Shown: one piece after another, positions 1-9,710 of the stretch
Layout of the letters: each line of letters opens with the position of its first letter
How positions within the stretch are numbered: the stretch's first letter is position 1
DNA from: an uncultured Blastococcus sp.
GTDB taxonomy: Bacteria; Actinomycetota; Actinomycetes; Mycobacteriales; Geodermatophilaceae
Direction of reading: 5' to 3'
Assembly: GCA_902805535.1 (NCBI GenBank)
Contig: CADCTN010000124.1
Location: 1 to 39,261, forward strand
Length of the DNA: 39,261 bases
Position numbers and translations under genes: made by a program
The notes under the pieces: generated by a model
What the model was told of the DNA's origin: nothing
Seen by the model: the letters and a program-made list of their open reading frames with translations, nothing else
The model's database searches: none

Positions 1-1326
1 GGGTGGACCGACAAGGTCGACACCGGGATCCCCTCGCCGGTGAGCGGCACGCTCCTCGAGATCACGGCCAACGAGGACGAGACCGTCGACGTCGGTGCCC
101 AGCTCGCGGTCATCGGCACCGGCGGCGGCTCGTCCGCGCCGGCGCCGCAGCAGGAGGCACCGCAGCAGGAGGCACCGCAGCAGGAGGCACCGAAGCAGGA
201 GGCGCCGGCCCAGGAGAAGCCCCAGGCCGCTCCGGACGCCAAGCCGGCGGCGCCGGCCACCGCGACCGCGCAGCCCGGTGGCGACTACGGCGCCAGCGGC
301 GCGCAGCCCGCGCAGTCGCCGACGTCCGCACCCCCGCCGCAGGTCGCTCCCCAGGCCCCGGCCGCGCAGCAGTCCTCCGGTGACGGCGGTGGCGCGTACG
401 TGACGCCGCTCGTGCGCCGGCTCGCCGCGGACAAGGGCGTCGACCTGGGCTCCCTGTCCGGTACCGGCGTCGGCGGCCGGATCCGCAAGCAGGACGTCCT
501 CGCCGCGGCCGAGCAGGCCGCCGCGCCGGCGGCCGCGCCCGCCGCCGCGAGCTCGGGTGGCGCACGCACCCCGTCACCGGCCGCCACGCCGGACAGCTCG
601 GTGCGTGGCCGCACGGAGAAGATGTCGCGGCTCCGGACGGTCATCGCCCGCCGGATGGTCGAGTCGCTGCAGGTGAGCGCGCAGCTGACCACCGTCGTCG
701 AGGCCGACGTCACCCGGATCGCGAACCTGCGCCAGCAGGCGAAGAAGGACTTCGAGACCCGCGAGGGCGTCAAGCTCTCCTTCCTGCCGTTCTTCGCCAA
801 GGCCTCCATCGAGGCGCTCAAGTCCCACCCGTCGGTGAACTCCTCGATCGACCAGGAGGCCGGCACCGTCACCTACCACGACACCGAGAACCTCGGCATC
901 GCGGTGGACACCGAGCGGGGGCTGCTCGTCCCGGTCATCCACGACGCGGGCGACCTCAGCCTCGGCGGTATCGCGCGCAAGATCGCCGATCTGGCCGAGC
1001 GCACCCGGACGAACAAGATCACCCCGGACGAGCTCGGTGGCGGGACGTTCACGCTGACCAACACCGGCAGCCGTGGAGCCCTCTTCGACACCCCGATCAT
1101 CAACCAGCCGCAGGTGGCCATCCTCGGCGTGGGATCGGTGGTCAAGCGCCCGGTGGTGGTCAACGACCCGGAGCTCGGCGAGGTCATCGCCGTGCGGTCG
1201 ATGGTGTACCTGGCCCTCACCTACGATCACCGCATCGTCGACGGTGCCGACGCGGCCCGCTTCCTCACCACGGTGCGCGAGCGGCTCGAGGCCGGCCAGT
1301 TCCACGGCGAGCTCGGGCTCGGGTAG
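1..1326 (+). CDS. sucB/dlaT: Dihydrolipoamide acyltransferase, E2 of 2-oxoacid dehydrogenase complex (5' truncated)
   Basis: E2 core enzyme of the pyruvate and/or 2-oxoglutarate dehydrogenase complex; it passes acyl groups from its lipoyl arm to CoA. The frame is open from base 1, so the start and the first half of the lipoyl domain lie outside the window. The lipoyl-lysine motif TDKVDT is present, with the lysine at bases 13-15. Then come an Ala/Pro/Gln linker with five-residue repeats, an E3/E1-binding domain (about 397-513, [10 protein letters not shown]...GRIRKQDV) and the acyltransferase domain (about 600-1320). The latter ends in the catalytic motif DHRIVDG, with His at 1228-1230. lipB and lipA, which make and attach its cofactor, lie downstream. 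In actinobacteria one E2 may serve both complexes, so succinyl- versus acetyltransferase is not settled from sequence. Confidence 0.95.
   Translation, partial: GWTDKVDTGIPSPVSGTLLEITANEDETVDVGAQLAVIGTGGGSSAPAPQQEAPQQEAPQQEAPKQEAPAQEKPQAAPDAKPAAPATATAQPGGDYGASGAQPAQSPTSAPPPQVAPQAPAAQQSSGDGGGAYVTPLVRRLAADKGVDLGSLSGTGVGGRIRKQDVLAAAEQAAAPAAAPAAASSGGARTPSPAATPDSSVRGRTEKMSRLRTVIARRMVESLQVSAQLTTVVEADVTRIANLRQQAKKDFETREGVKLSFLPFFAKASIEALKSHPSVNSSIDQEAGTVTYHDTENLGIAVDTERGLLVPVIHDAGDLSLGGIARKIADLAERTRTNKITPDELGGGTFTLTNTGSRGALFDTPIINQPQVAILGVGSVVKRPVVVNDPELGEVIAVRSMVYLALTYDHRIVDGADAARFLTTVRERLEAGQFHGELGLG
148..222 (+). repeat. 15-bp tandem repeat coding QQEAP linker
   Basis: Three identical 15-base units (CAGCAGGAGGCACCG) at 148-192 are followed by two diverged units to 222. 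They are in frame and encode QQEAP-type repeats in the flexible linker after the lipoyl domain. Such repeats vary in copy number between strains and are prone to slippage. Confidence 0.9.
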
Positions 1327-1364
1327 CAGAAGAAGGCCCCTGCCCCACACCACTCGCAGGTGCG

Positions 1365-1392
1365 CGGCGGGTCCCCTGCCGGGGACCCGCCG
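1365..1392 (+). terminator. GC-rich hairpin after the E2 gene
   Basis: The arm GGCGGGTCCCC (1366-1376) and its exact complement (1381-1391) enclose the loop TGCC; one more C-G pair closes the stem at 1365/1392. No U-tract follows. It lies 39 bases after the E2 stop and 25 bases before the next start, so it could end or attenuate read-through. Confidence 0.6.
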
Positions 1393-1416
1393 TCGCCCAC
1401 GCCTGGAGGAGACTCG

Positions 1417-2322
1417 ATGAAGATCGCTGTGTCCGGCGCCTCGGGGCTCATCGGGGGGGCGCTCGTGCCCGGCCTGCGCGCCGACGGGCACGAGGTCATG
1501 ACCCTCGTGCGGCGGACTCCGCGGACCGCGGACGAGCACCGGTGGGACCCGCAGCACCGTCGGATCGACCCGGTGCTGCTCGCTGACGTCGACGCCGTCA
1601 TCAACCTCGGTGGGACGCCGATCCGCCCCCGGCCGTTCACCGCGGGCTACCAGGAACGCCTGCTCTGCAGCCGGCTGGACGCCACGACGACGATCAGCGA
1701 GGCCCTCGCGGCCGCCGCGGCGGCCGACCCCGGCCGGTCCCGCGTGCTGCTCTCGGCGTCGGCGGTCGGCTACTACGGCGACACGGGCTCCCGGACCGTC
1801 ACCGAGCGGGACCGACCCGGGGCGGACTTCCTGGCCCAGCTGTGCGTCCAGTGGGAGGCGGCGACCGCGCCGGCGGAGGCCGCGGGCATCCGGGTGGTGC
1901 ACCTGCGCACCGGCCTGGTCCTCGGCCGTGGCGCGATGCTGCTCAAGGTGCTCGGCACGGTCGTCCGGCTCGGTCTCGGTGGCCGGTTGGGCAGCGGCCG
2001 GCAGTACTGGCCCTGGATCAGCCTGGACGACGAGATCGGGGCGATGCGCCACCTGCTGACCGCCGACGTCTCCGGGCCGGTCAACCTGACCGGCCCCGTG
2101 CCGGTCACCAACGCGGAGTTCACCCGGGAGCTGGCCAGGCAGCTGCACCGCCCCGCGGTGCTGCCGGTGCCGGGCTTCGCGATCAACCTCGCGCTCGGTG
2201 AGTTCGGCCGGTCCAGCGTGACCGCCGGCCAGCGGGCGATGCCGGTGCGCCTGGAGGAGTCCGGCTACCGGTTCACCCATCCCGACCTGACCTCGGCGCT
2301 CCGGGCGGCCACCGCCCGCTGA
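1417..2322 (+). CDS. TIGR01777-family NAD(P)-dependent epimerase-like protein
   Basis: A 301-residue extended short-chain dehydrogenase-like protein. The N-terminus has the Rossmann nucleotide-binding motif GASGLIGGAL (residues 7-16) and LVRR after the second strand. SASAVGYYGD marks the family's active-site region. The C-terminus matches the DUF1731-type end (GQRAMPVRLEESGYRF...HPDLTSAL). The family is widespread (YfcH, cell-division-linked SulA homologues) but its substrate is unknown. The ATG at 1417 is chosen because GGAGGA lies seven bases upstream and it begins exactly at the first Rossmann strand; an upstream in-frame extension would run through the terminator-like hairpin. The same gene follows the E2 gene in mycobacteria (Rv2216). 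Confidence 0.9.
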   Translation: MKIAVSGASGLIGGALVPGLRADGHEVMTLVRRTPRTADEHRWDPQHRRIDPVLLADVDAVINLGGTPIRPRPFTAGYQERLLCSRLDATTTISEALAAAAAADPGRSRVLLSASAVGYYGDTGSRTVTERDRPGADFLAQLCVQWEAATAPAEAAGIRVVHLRTGLVLGRGAMLLKVLGTVVRLGLGGRLGSGRQYWPWISLDDEIGAMRHLLTADVSGPVNLTGPVPVTNAEFTRELARQLHRPAVLPVPGFAINLALGEFGRSSVTAGQRAMPVRLEESGYRFTHPDLTSALRAATAR

Positions 2323-2336
2323 CCCGCCGCGGGTCC

Positions 2337-3956
2337 TCACCCGAGCCGCTGCGCGCTCTGGATCCGCCACCCGGCCGGCGTCCGCATCAGCACCATCCGG
2401 ACGGTCGCCTCCGCCCGCCCCGGCACCGACCGCACCGCAGGCCCCTCCGGATCGGCGGCGGCCACCACCTCGTAGCCGGCCCACCGGTCCACCAGATCCA
2501 TCTCGACCCGGCCGGGCTCCGCCGCGGCCGCCGTCACGGCGACGACGGTCGGGGCGAACCCGCGCAGCGCCTCACCGGCCGCCGCGAGGCTCCGGGCGTG
2601 CTCCTCGTCCGCGGCCCGCAGCGGGCTCCCTTCCGCGTAGACGTCCGCGAGCCCCGCCGGCGAGCCGGCCACGAAGGCCGCCGCCCGTCGGTCGTAGAGC
2701 TCGGTCACCACCGCCCGCCAGCCTTGGACGGAGGTCGGGGCCTCCTGGCGGTCGGCCACGGGGACGGCGGCACCGGTCGGCGGGGCAGGGGTGGTCGGCG
2801 GGGCCTGCGGCAGGTCCGACCCGACCGCCGCGGACACGGTTCCCGCATCGACGCCGGCCGCGTCGCCCCCCGCCCAGCGGATCCCGACCCAGCCAACCGC
2901 GACGAGCAGCGCCAGCGCACACACCAGCACCGCGCTCCGGGGCGTCACGACCCGCGCCCCGCCCCGGAGCCGGTCCCGCACCTGCGCTCCGCGTCCGGGC
3001 GCCCCCGCGATGACCGGCGCCGGACGGGCACGCCGGCCGGGCACCTGGTGGGTGAGCTCGGTGCGCGGCCCCCGGTCGGTCCGTCCCAGCTCGGCGTCGG
3101 GCACACCGTCGGCGGGGAGCCGGACGGGCTCGGGCCGGCACGCGTGCCGCAGGTCGAGCGCGAACGCGGCCGCCGACCCGCGGTCGTGCGGATCGGCGGC
3201 CAGGCCGCGGTGGATTACCGCGACGAGCGCGGCGGGTGCGTCGGGCGCCAGCTCCGCGAGGTCCGGGAGGTGCCCACCGGCGGCGACCGCGAGGGTGTCG
3301 GCCGGCGTCGCGGCGTTCCAGGGCGCGATGCCGGTGAGTGCGTGGAAGGCCGCGGCGGCGACCCCGAACACGTCCGAGGCCGGCCCCGGCGCACCACCGC
3401 GCGCCACCGTGGGGTCGACGTAGGGCGGCGTGACCTCCGCGGCGGCGGTCTCCCCGAGCACCCGGGCCACGCCCAGGTCGGTGAGCACCGGGCGCCCTTC
3501 GGCGGTGAAGACGATGTTGCCCGGCGACAGGTCGCCGTGGACGACGCCCGCGCCGTGGGCGTGCGCGAGGGCCGCGGCCACCGGCGCGATCGCCGTCACG
3601 ACCTCTCCCGGGCGCAGCCGCCCGCGCCGTGCCAGCAGCGCCGCCAGGCTGCCGCCGGCGAGCAGCTCCAGCACGAGGGCGACGCGGGCGACCCCACCGC
3701 GCCGCGGCTGGTGCACGACCTCGATGAGGCGGACCAGGTGCGGGTGGTCCAGAGCGCCCAGCATGACCGCCTCGCGGGCCTGGCGCTCCGGCTCCCCCGC
3801 CACGAGCACCTTGACGGCGACCGCCTCCCCGCCCCGCCGCGGCAGCGCCCGCCAGACCTCGCCGGAGCCACCGCGCCCGAGGAGGGTCTCGAGGACGTAA
3901 CCGGGGACCACGGGCGGGGCGGGTTCCGGCTCCGCGGGCGGGGCGGCAGCAGGCAT
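2337..3956 (-). CDS. Membrane serine/threonine protein kinase (PknB-like domain)
   Basis: A 539-residue protein with an N-terminal kinase domain (about 18-270), a charged/Pro linker, one membrane span (about 338-360) and an external C-terminal domain of about 150 residues resembling a DUF4440/NTF2-type stress module, which was not identified firmly. Visible kinase elements are the glycine-rich loop GRGGSGEV (27-34), Lys49 in VAVKV, and Asp142 and Asn147 in HGDLSPGN. The catalytic loop lacks the usual Arg (HGD for HRD), and the DFG motif reads DLG (160-162), so activation-loop regulation may be atypical. The gene is divergent from the FAD oxidoreductase, with a 92-base shared promoter region. 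Its own -10 element abuts the ATG. Substrates are unknown. Confidence 0.85.
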   Translation of the reverse strand: MPAAAPPAEPEPAPPVVPGYVLETLLGRGGSGEVWRALPRRGGEAVAVKVLVAGEPERQAREAVMLGALDHPHLVRLIEVVHQPRRGGVARVALVLELLAGGSLAALLARRGRLRPGEVVTAIAPVAAALAHAHGAGVVHGDLSPGNIVFTAEGRPVLTDLGVARVLGETAAAEVTPPYVDPTVARGGAPGPASDVFGVAAAAFHALTGIAPWNAATPADTLAVAAGGHLPDLAELAPDAPAALVAVIHRGLAADPHDRGSAAAFALDLRHACRPEPVRLPADGVPDAELGRTDRGPRTELTHQVPGRRARPAPVIAGAPGRGAQVRDRLRGGARVVTPRSAVLVCALALLVAVGWVGIRWAGGDAAGVDAGTVSAAVGSDLPQAPPTTPAPPTGAAVPVADRQEAPTSVQGWRAVVTELYDRRAAAFVAGSPAGLADVYAEGSPLRAADEEHARSLAAAGEALRGFAPTVVAVTAAAAEPGRVEMDLVDRWAGYEVVAAADPEGPAVRSVPGRAEATVRMVLMRTPAGWRIQSAQRLG

Positions 3957-3962
3957 GACGGG

Positions 3963-3968
3963 ACGGTA
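3963..3968 (-). promoter_or_regulatory. -10 element of leaderless kinase transcript
   Basis: TACCGT on the minus strand, with six bases between it and the ATG at 3956. Initiation 6-7 bases after the -10 would place the 5' end at the start codon. No Shine-Dalgarno sequence precedes the ATG. Confidence 0.55.
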
Positions 3969-4036
3969 GGACGACCGGCACCGGGCCCGCTCCGGTTGTC
4001 CACAGGGCGGCCCCCGCGCCCGTCAGCACGCCGGGT

Positions 4037-4042
4037 TACCGT
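4037..4042 (+). promoter_or_regulatory. -10 element of leaderless FAD-oxidoreductase transcript
   Basis: TACCGT followed by six bases and the ATG at 4049, a mirror arrangement of the kinase promoter on the other strand. No ribosome binding site is visible. Confidence 0.55.
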
Positions 4043-4048
4043 CGGCCG

Positions 4049-5296
4049 ATGTCGTCGCGGGCCGAGGTCGTGGTGGTGGGCGCCGGGCTCGCCGGGCTGT
4101 CGGCGGCCACCCGGCTGTCGGCCGCCGGGCTCGACGTCCAGGTCGTCGAGGCCGGCGGGCACGCCGGCGGCCGGCTCGCGACCGAGCGGATCGACGGGTT
4201 CGTCGTCGACCGGGGCTTCCAGGTGCTGAACACCGGTTATCCGCGGGCCGCCGACCTGGACCTGGCGGCGCTGCGGTTGGGCTGGTTCCGGCGCGGCGCC
4301 GTGGTCCGGGTCGACGGCCGGGCGCACCGGGTCGTCGACCCCCGTCAGCGCCCTGGCCGAGTGCTGGACACGGCCACCGCGCCGATCGGTTCCGTGCGCG
4401 ACAAGGCCGCGCTCGCCGCCTTCTCCCTGCGCGCCGGGTACTCCCCGGTGCGCCGCCTGCTCGGGGCGGAGGAGCGGACGGCGGAGCAGTCACTGAGGGC
4501 CGCGGGCGTGGGAGACACCGCACTGGACCGGTTCTTCCGGCCCTTCCTGGCCGGCGTGCTGCTGGAGGACGAGCTGGCCACCTCCAGCCGGTACCTGGAC
4601 CTGCTCTGGCGCTCCTTCGTCCGGGGGTCGCTCGGGCTCCCCGCCGACGGCATGCAGGCGGTCGGCGAGCAGCTGGCCGGTCGCCTGGGGGCCGATCGTC
4701 TCCACCTGCGCACCCCCGTGCGCTCCGTCGCGCCGGGCTCGGTGACGACGGACTCCGGCCGGTGGAGCGCGGACGCCGTCGTCGTGGCCACGGACCCGGA
4801 GACCGCCGCGCGGCTGCTGCCGGCCGTCGAGGCGTCCGCGCCCCGGCGGGTCACCACCCACTTCCACGTGCTGCCCGGGTCGCCGTGGGACGAGCCGCTG
4901 ATCGTCCTCGGGCAGCCGGGCGGGAGGCTGGTGAACAGCGTGGTGCTGTCGGACGCCCAGCCGCGTTACAGCCCCGACGGGCGCGCCCTGGTGGCCAGTT
5001 CCGGCCTGGCGCCGACCCGCGCGGAGGAGGTCCGCGACGAGATCGCGGCGCTGCACGGCGTCGCCCCCTCCGACCTCGAGCTCCTGACCTCCGTCACCGT
5101 GCCCGGCGCCCAGCCGGCCGCCGTCCCGCCGCTGCGGCTGCGCCGGCCCGTCGAGCTCGGCGACGGTCTCTACGTGTGCGGCGACCACCGCGACACCCCG
5201 TCCATCCAGGGCGCCATGGCCAGCGGCGCCCGCGCCGCCCGCGCCGTCCTGCGCGCGCTGCGCCCCGCCCCGCCCGACGACCCGAGGACCTCCTGA
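4049..5296 (+). CDS. NAD(P)/FAD-dependent oxidoreductase (amine oxidase/phytoene desaturase-like)
   Basis: A 415-residue flavoprotein. The N-terminal dinucleotide-binding fold is clear: VVVVGAGLAGLSAA (about 7-20), the ribose-binding acid in VVEAGGHAGGRL, then GFVVDRGFQVLNTGYP. The C-terminus has the second FAD motif, GDHRDTPSIQGAMASG followed by AARAV, typical of the amine oxidase/protoporphyrinogen oxidase/carotenoid desaturase superfamily. No carotenoid genes are nearby, so the substrate cannot be named. The stop overlaps the next start (TGATG at 5294-5298), which points to translational coupling with the peptidase E-like gene. Confidence 0.85.
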   Translation: MSSRAEVVVVGAGLAGLSAATRLSAAGLDVQVVEAGGHAGGRLATERIDGFVVDRGFQVLNTGYPRAADLDLAALRLGWFRRGAVVRVDGRAHRVVDPRQRPGRVLDTATAPIGSVRDKAALAAFSLRAGYSPVRRLLGAEERTAEQSLRAAGVGDTALDRFFRPFLAGVLLEDELATSSRYLDLLWRSFVRGSLGLPADGMQAVGEQLAGRLGADRLHLRTPVRSVAPGSVTTDSGRWSADAVVVATDPETAARLLPAVEASAPRRVTTHFHVLPGSPWDEPLIVLGQPGGRLVNSVVLSDAQPRYSPDGRALVASSGLAPTRAEEVRDEIAALHGVAPSDLELLTSVTVPGAQPAAVPPLRLRRPVELGDGLYVCGDHRDTPSIQGAMASGARAARAVLRALRPAPPDDPRTS

Positions 5297-6030
5297 TGCC
5301 CGCCGCCCAGCCGACCGTCCTGGCCACCAGCATGGGGTTCGCCTCCCGGGGCCGGGGCCCCTACGACTGGCGCCCCGGGCCGGTGTTCGACCTGGCCGTG
5401 GAGCTCGCGGGCGCGCCCGAGCGGCCCCGGCTCTGCTACCTCGGCACGGCCACCGGCGACGACCCCGTGCGGGTGGCCGGCGTCTACGGCGCCTTCGCCG
5501 GCAGCGCCGTCCAGGTCAGCCACCTGAGCCTGTTCCCCATGCCGACCGTGCCGGACGTGCGCGCCCACCTGCTCGCGCAGGACGTCGTCTGGGTCGGCGG
5601 CGGGAGCGTGGCCAACCTGCTGGCCGTCTGGCGGGTGCACGGCCTGGACGAGATCTTCCGCGAGGTGTGGGAGGCCGGGGTGGTGCTCGGCGGGGTGTCC
5701 GCCGGCTCGCTGTGCTGGCACATCGGCGGCACCACCGACTCCTACGGGCCGGACCTGCGCCCGGTCACGAACGGCCTCGGCCTCATCCCGACGTCCAACG
5801 GGGTGCACTACGACTCCGAGGAGCAGCGCCGCCCGCTCTACCACCGGCTCGTCGCCGACGGCGCCCTGCCCGGTGGTCACGCCACCGACGACGGCGTCGG
5901 GCTGGTCTACCGGGGCACCGAACTGGTGGAGGCGGTGGCCGACCGCCCGGGCGCGGCCGCCTACCGGGTGGAACGCGGCCCGGACGGCACGGCCGTCGAG
6001 ACCCGCATCGAACCGCGGCGACTCGGCTGA
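5296..6030 (+). CDS. Peptidase E-like protein (MEROPS family S51)
   Basis: A 244-residue cytoplasmic protein of the dipeptidase E/cyanophycinase superfamily, a class I glutamine amidotransferase-like fold with a Ser nucleophile. The nucleophile elbow is GVSAGS, with Ser135, preceded by [21 protein letters not shown] further on supplies a likely catalytic His and acids. PepE cleaves N-terminal Asp from dipeptides; actinobacterial paralogues are largely uncharacterised, so the specificity is inferred. The ATG overlaps the stop of the upstream FAD oxidoreductase by one base. A longer in-frame reading into that gene exists but is not needed. lipB follows after 22 bases with its own promoter. Confidence 0.85.
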   Translation: MPAAQPTVLATSMGFASRGRGPYDWRPGPVFDLAVELAGAPERPRLCYLGTATGDDPVRVAGVYGAFAGSAVQVSHLSLFPMPTVPDVRAHLLAQDVVWVGGGSVANLLAVWRVHGLDEIFREVWEAGVVLGGVSAGSLCWHIGGTTDSYGPDLRPVTNGLGLIPTSNGVHYDSEEQRRPLYHRLVADGALPGGHATDDGVGLVYRGTELVEAVADRPGAAAYRVERGPDGTAVETRIEPRRLG

Positions 6031-6039
6031 GCCGCGGCA

Positions 6040-6045
6040 TACGCT
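6040..6045 (+). promoter_or_regulatory. -10 element of leaderless lipB transcript
   Basis: TACGCT, then seven bases, then the GTG at 6053. It supports this GTG over the in-frame GTG at 6047 and over the longer upstream reading. No Shine-Dalgarno sequence is present. Confidence 0.55.
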
Positions 6046-6052
6046 GGTGGCC

Positions 6053-6697
6053 GTGAGCGAGCTGCGAGTCATCCGGGCGGGCACGGTTCCCTACGAGCAG
6101 GCCTGGGCGCGGCAGCGCGAGCTGCACGCCCAGCGGGTCGCCGGCGAGGCACCGGACACGCTGCTGCTGCTCGAGCACCCGCCGGTCTACACGGCCGGCA
6201 AGCGCACCGAGCCGCACGAGCGGCCCTTCGACGGCACCCCGGTCATCGACGTCGACCGCGGCGGGAAGATCACCTGGCACGGCCCCGGGCAGCTGGTCGG
6301 CTATCCCATCGTGGCCCTGCCCGACCCGGTCGACGTCGTGGCCTACGTGCGCCGGCTCGAGGAGGCGCTGATGGGGGTCTGCGCCGGCGTCGGGCTCGCC
6401 ACGATCCAGGTGGACGGCCGCAGCGGCGTCTGGGTGGCGGCCGACGGCCCCCGTCCCGAGCGCAAGGTGGCGGCCATCGGCGTCCGGGTCGCCCGCGGCG
6501 TCACCATGCACGGCTTCGCGCTCAACTGCGACCCCGACATGACGGCGTTCGGCAACATGGTCCCGTGCGGCATCCCGGACGCGGGGGTCACGTCGCTGAG
6601 CGCCGAGCTGGGCCGCGACGTGCCCGTTGCCGAGGTCATCGACGCCGTCGAGTCGGCGATGCGCGCGGCGCTCACCCAGACCCACGCGCCGGCCTGA
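6053..6697 (+). CDS. lipB: Lipoyl(octanoyl) transferase
   Basis: Transfers octanoate from octanoyl-ACP to lipoyl domains, the first step of endogenous lipoate synthesis in the cytoplasm. The 214-residue product has the usual length for the family. It shows the [18 protein letters not shown] substrate-pocket motif, Lys138 in RKVAAIGV and the acyl-thioester Cys172 in [13 protein letters not shown]. The GTG start at 6053 is chosen because the protein then begins SELRVIRAG, as in homologues, and a -10 element lies seven bases before it. In mycobacteria lipA follows directly; here leuS, a GGDEF-EAL gene, an LLM gene and a helical membrane-protein gene separate the two. Confidence 0.95.
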   Translation: MSELRVIRAGTVPYEQAWARQRELHAQRVAGEAPDTLLLLEHPPVYTAGKRTEPHERPFDGTPVIDVDRGGKITWHGPGQLVGYPIVALPDPVDVVAYVRRLEEALMGVCAGVGLATIQVDGRSGVWVAADGPRPERKVAAIGVRVARGVTMHGFALNCDPDMTAFGNMVPCGIPDAGVTSLSAELGRDVPVAEVIDAVESAMRAALTQTHAPA

Positions 6698-6708
6698 CGG
6701 CGGCCTCT

Positions 6709-6759
6709 GTCACTCCAGGACGTCGGTCACCCCAGGACGTCGGTCACCCCAGGACGAAG
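6709..6759. repeat. 17-bp tandem triplication over the leuS stop codon
   Basis: Three tandem 17-base units: GTCACTCCAGGACGTCG (6709-6725), GTCACCCCAGGACGTCG (6726-6742) and GTCACCCCAGGACGAAG (6743-6759). The last unit is the end of leuS, including its stop. The other two fill the spacer to lipB, as if the leuS 3' end had been duplicated outward. Confidence 0.9.
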
Positions 6760-9635
6760 TTGACCAGCCGGCCGGGGACGGCGACGACGCGGCGCACGGC
6801 CGCGCCGTCGAGGTAGCCGGCGATCTTGTCGTCCGCCCGGGCCGCCGCCTCCAGGGCCGCGGCGTCGGCGTCCGCAGGCACGCTGACCTGCGAGCGCACC
6901 TTGCCGTTGACCTGGACGGCGACCCGCACCGTGTCCTCGACCAGCCACCGCTCGTCGGCCACCGGGAACGGGTGCCAGGCCGAGGACCCGTCGTGGCCCA
7001 GCCGGGTCCACAGCTCGTCGGCCAGGTGCGGCGCCAGCGGGGCGACCAGCAGCACGAGCGTCTCCACCACCGGCCGCGGGACCGGCGACGTGGCCCCGTA
7101 GGCCTGGGTCAGGTGGTTGGTCAGCTCGGTGATCCGGGCGATCGCGATGTTGAACCGCAACGTCGTGAAACCGTCCCGGACGCCGGCGATGGTGCGGTGC
7201 AGCGCGCGCAACGTCTCCTCGCCGGGCTCGACGTCGTCCGCGGCGCGGACCGCGCCGGTCTGCTCGTCGAGCACCACGCGCCAGATCCGCTGCAGCAGCC
7301 GCTGCGACCCCACGACCGCCTTGGTCTCCCACGGCCGGGACTGGTCCAGCGGACCGGTCGACATCTCGTACACCCGGAACGTGTCCGCCCCGAAGGCGCC
7401 GATCATCTCGTCCGGCGTGACCATGTTCTTGAGGCTCTTGCCGATCTTCCCGTACTCGCGGTCGACCGGCTTGCCCTCGTGGAAGAACTGGCCGTCCTTC
7501 TCGACCACCTCAGCGGCCGGCACGTAGAAACCGCGCTCGTCGGTGTAGGCGAAGGCGGAGATGTAGCCCTGGTTCACCAGCCGGCGGAACGGCTCCTCGC
7601 TCGAGACGTGGCCCAGGTCGAACAGCACCTTGTGCCAGAACCGCGCGTACAGCAGGTGCAGGACGAGGTGCTCCACGCCGCCGACGTACATGTCCACGCC
7701 GCCGAGGTCACCGGCCCCGCGCGGACCCAGCCAGTACTGCTCCAGCTCCGGGTCGACCATGCGCTCGTCGTCGCCGGGGTCGAGGTAGCGCAGGTAGTAC
7801 CAGCACGACCCGGCCCAGTTGGGCATCGTGTTGGTCTCGCGGCGGTACTTCCTCGGGCCGTCGCCCAGGTCCAGCTCGACCGTCGTCCACTCGGTGGCCC
7901 GGGACAGCGGCGGCTCCGGGGCGGAGTCGACGTCGTCGTCGGAGAACGTCTTGGGCGAGTAGTCCTCGACCTCGGGCAGCAGCACCGGCAGCATCGACTC
8001 GGGAACGGCGACCGGCAGGTCGTCCTCGTCGTACACGATGGGGAACGGCTCGCCCCAGTACCGCTGCCGGCTGAACAGCCAGTCGCGCAGCTTGTAGGTG
8101 GTGGTCGCCTCGCCGTGGCCGTGCTGCACCAGCCAGTCGGTGATGCGCGCGATCGCCTCCACCTTGCCCAGTCCGTCCAGCGAGATCTCGTCGTTGGCGG
8201 AGTTGATCATCGAACCGGCGCCGGTGTACGCGCCGCCCACGAAGTCCGCCGGCGGCGCGACGGTGCGGACGACCGGCAGCCCGAAGGCCTCGGCGAACTC
8301 GAAGTCGCGGGTGTCCTCACCCGGCACGGCCATGATCGCGCCGGTGCCGTAGCCGGTCAGCACGTAGTCGGCGACGAAGACCGGCAGCTCGCGGCCGTTG
8401 ACCGGGTTGACGGCGGAGACGCCCAGCCACACGCCGGTCTTCTCGCGGCCGGCGTCCTGGCGGTCCAGCTCCGACCGGCGGGAGGCCTGCCGCTGGTAGG
8501 CCCGTACCGCCTCGGCGGGGGTGGTCGCTCCCCCGGTCCAGCGTGGGGTGGCGCCCTCGGGCCAGGCGGCCGCGGTCAGCGACCCGACCAGCGGGTGCTC
8601 GGGCGCCAGGACCAGGTAGGTCGCGCCGAACAGGGTGTCGGGGCGGGTGGTGAAGACCTCGATGGTGTGCTCGCCGGCCGCGAACCGCACCTTCGCCCCG
8701 GTCGAGCGCCCGATCCAGTTGCGCTGCATCACCTTCGCCGAGTCCGACCAGTCCAGCCGGTCCAGGTCGTCGATCAACCGGTCGGCGTAGGCGGTGATCC
8801 GCATCACCCACTGCTTGAGCGGCCGCCGGAACACCGGGAAGTTGCCCCGCTCGGAGCGACCGTCGGCGGTCACCTCCTCGTTGGACAGCACCGTGCCCAG
8901 ACCGGGGCACCAGTTCACCGGCGCCTCGTTCAGGTAGGCCAGCCGGTGGGCGTCGACGACCTTGCGGCGCGCGAGGTCGTCCAGCTCGGCCCACGGCTGT
9001 CCCGAGGGGTTGGTGCCCGGCCCCGGCTGCCGCGTGCCGGCGTCCAGCTCGGCCACCAGCTCGTCGATCGGGCGGGCCTTGCGGGCGGTCTCGTCGAACC
9101 AGGCGCCGAACAGCTGCAGGAAGATCCACTGGGTCCACTTGTAGTAGCCCGGGTCGATCGTGGCGAAGCTGCGGCGGTCGTCGTGGTCCACGCCCAGCCG
9201 GCGCAGCTGGGCCCTGATGGCCGCGATGTTGGCCTCGGTGGTGACCCGGGGGTGCTGCCCGGTCTGGACGGCGTACTGCTCGGCGGGCAGACCGAAGGCG
9301 TCGTAGCCCATCGGGTGCAGCACGTTGTCGCCGTCCATCCGCCGGAAGCGGCTGGTGACGTCGGTGCCCAGGTAGCCCAGCGGGTGCCCGACGTGCAGCC
9401 CGGCGCCCGAGGGGTACGGGAACATGTCCATCACGAAGTACTTGGGCCGGTCGGCGACCCGGTCGAAGCCCGCGCTCAGCCGACCGGTCGGGTTGGGCGT
9501 GTGGAACGTGCCGCCGGCCTCCCAGCGGTCCTGCCAGGCCAGCTCGATCTGCTGGGCCAGCGCCGGGGTGTAGCGGTGCGGGGGGACGTCGCCCGACGTC
9601 GGCTCGGCGTTCGGCTGGTCGGCGGTCTGGCTCAT
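6744..9635 (-). CDS. leuS: Leucyl-tRNA synthetase
   Basis: Charges tRNA-Leu with leucine. The 963-residue length and layout are those of a bacterial class Ia LeuRS. The HIGH-type motif is HVGH (81-84) within [16 protein letters not shown]. The CP1 editing domain shows [19 protein letters not shown]. The KMSKS loop reads KIGKS (730-734), followed by LKN, as in other actinobacteria. An anticodon-binding domain and a C-terminal tail follow. The ATG at 9635 agrees with the usual N-terminus. Translation is separated from the promoter by a 136-base leader that encodes a Leu-rich peptide and carries a terminator hairpin, so expression is probably set by charged tRNA-Leu. The gene converges with lipB. 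Confidence 0.97.
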   Translation of the reverse strand: MSQTADQPNAEPTSGDVPPHRYTPALAQQIELAWQDRWEAGGTFHTPNPTGRLSAGFDRVADRPKYFVMDMFPYPSGAGLHVGHPLGYLGTDVTSRFRRMDGDNVLHPMGYDAFGLPAEQYAVQTGQHPRVTTEANIAAIRAQLRRLGVDHDDRRSFATIDPGYYKWTQWIFLQLFGAWFDETARKARPIDELVAELDAGTRQPGPGTNPSGQPWAELDDLARRKVVDAHRLAYLNEAPVNWCPGLGTVLSNEEVTADGRSERGNFPVFRRPLKQWVMRITAYADRLIDDLDRLDWSDSAKVMQRNWIGRSTGAKVRFAAGEHTIEVFTTRPDTLFGATYLVLAPEHPLVGSLTAAAWPEGATPRWTGGATTPAEAVRAYQRQASRRSELDRQDAGREKTGVWLGVSAVNPVNGRELPVFVADYVLTGYGTGAIMAVPGEDTRDFEFAEAFGLPVVRTVAPPADFVGGAYTGAGSMINSANDEISLDGLGKVEAIARITDWLVQHGHGEATTTYKLRDWLFSRQRYWGEPFPIVYDEDDLPVAVPESMLPVLLPEVEDYSPKTFSDDDVDSAPEPPLSRATEWTTVELDLGDGPRKYRRETNTMPNWAGSCWYYLRYLDPGDDERMVDPELEQYWLGPRGAGDLGGVDMYVGGVEHLVLHLLYARFWHKVLFDLGHVSSEEPFRRLVNQGYISAFAYTDERGFYVPAAEVVEKDGQFFHEGKPVDREYGKIGKSLKNMVTPDEMIGAFGADTFRVYEMSTGPLDQSRPWETKAVVGSQRLLQRIWRVVLDEQTGAVRAADDVEPGEETLRALHRTIAGVRDGFTTLRFNIAIARITELTNHLTQAYGATSPVPRPVVETLVLLVAPLAPHLADELWTRLGHDGSSAWHPFPVADERWLVEDTVRVAVQVNGKVRSQVSVPADADAAALEAAARADDKIAGYLDGAAVRRVVAVPGRLVNFVLG

Positions 9636-9685
9636 CGCTGGTGCTCCCGGGTTCCAAGCAGTGGTGCGCTACCGACGGCGGACAC

Positions 9686-9710
9686 AAATAAACCCCTCAC
9701 TCAGGAGGGG
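9686..9710 (-). terminator. Intrinsic terminator of the leuS attenuator
   Basis: On the minus strand CCCCTC (9710-9705), loop CTGAGT, GAGGGG (9698-9693), extended by an A-T pair at 9711/9692, is followed directly by TTTATTT (9692-9686). This is one of the few hairpins in the window with a U-rich tail. It lies 50 bases before the leuS start and points towards it, so it must be controlled if leuS is to be expressed. Confidence 0.75.

Noticed and set aside
148-222. CRISPR-like array from regularly spaced repeats
   Set aside because: The units are contiguous, in frame and code for the E2 linker; there are no spacers.
2321-2335. Small palindromic hairpin between the epimerase and kinase stops as a terminator
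   Set aside because: GACCCGC/GCGGGTC has a one-base loop in strict form and overlaps the stop codon; too weak to call.
574-2484. 636-codon minus-strand open frame opposite the E2 and epimerase genes
   Set aside because: Gly/Arg/Asp-rich shadow with no domain, lying antisense to two well-supported genes.
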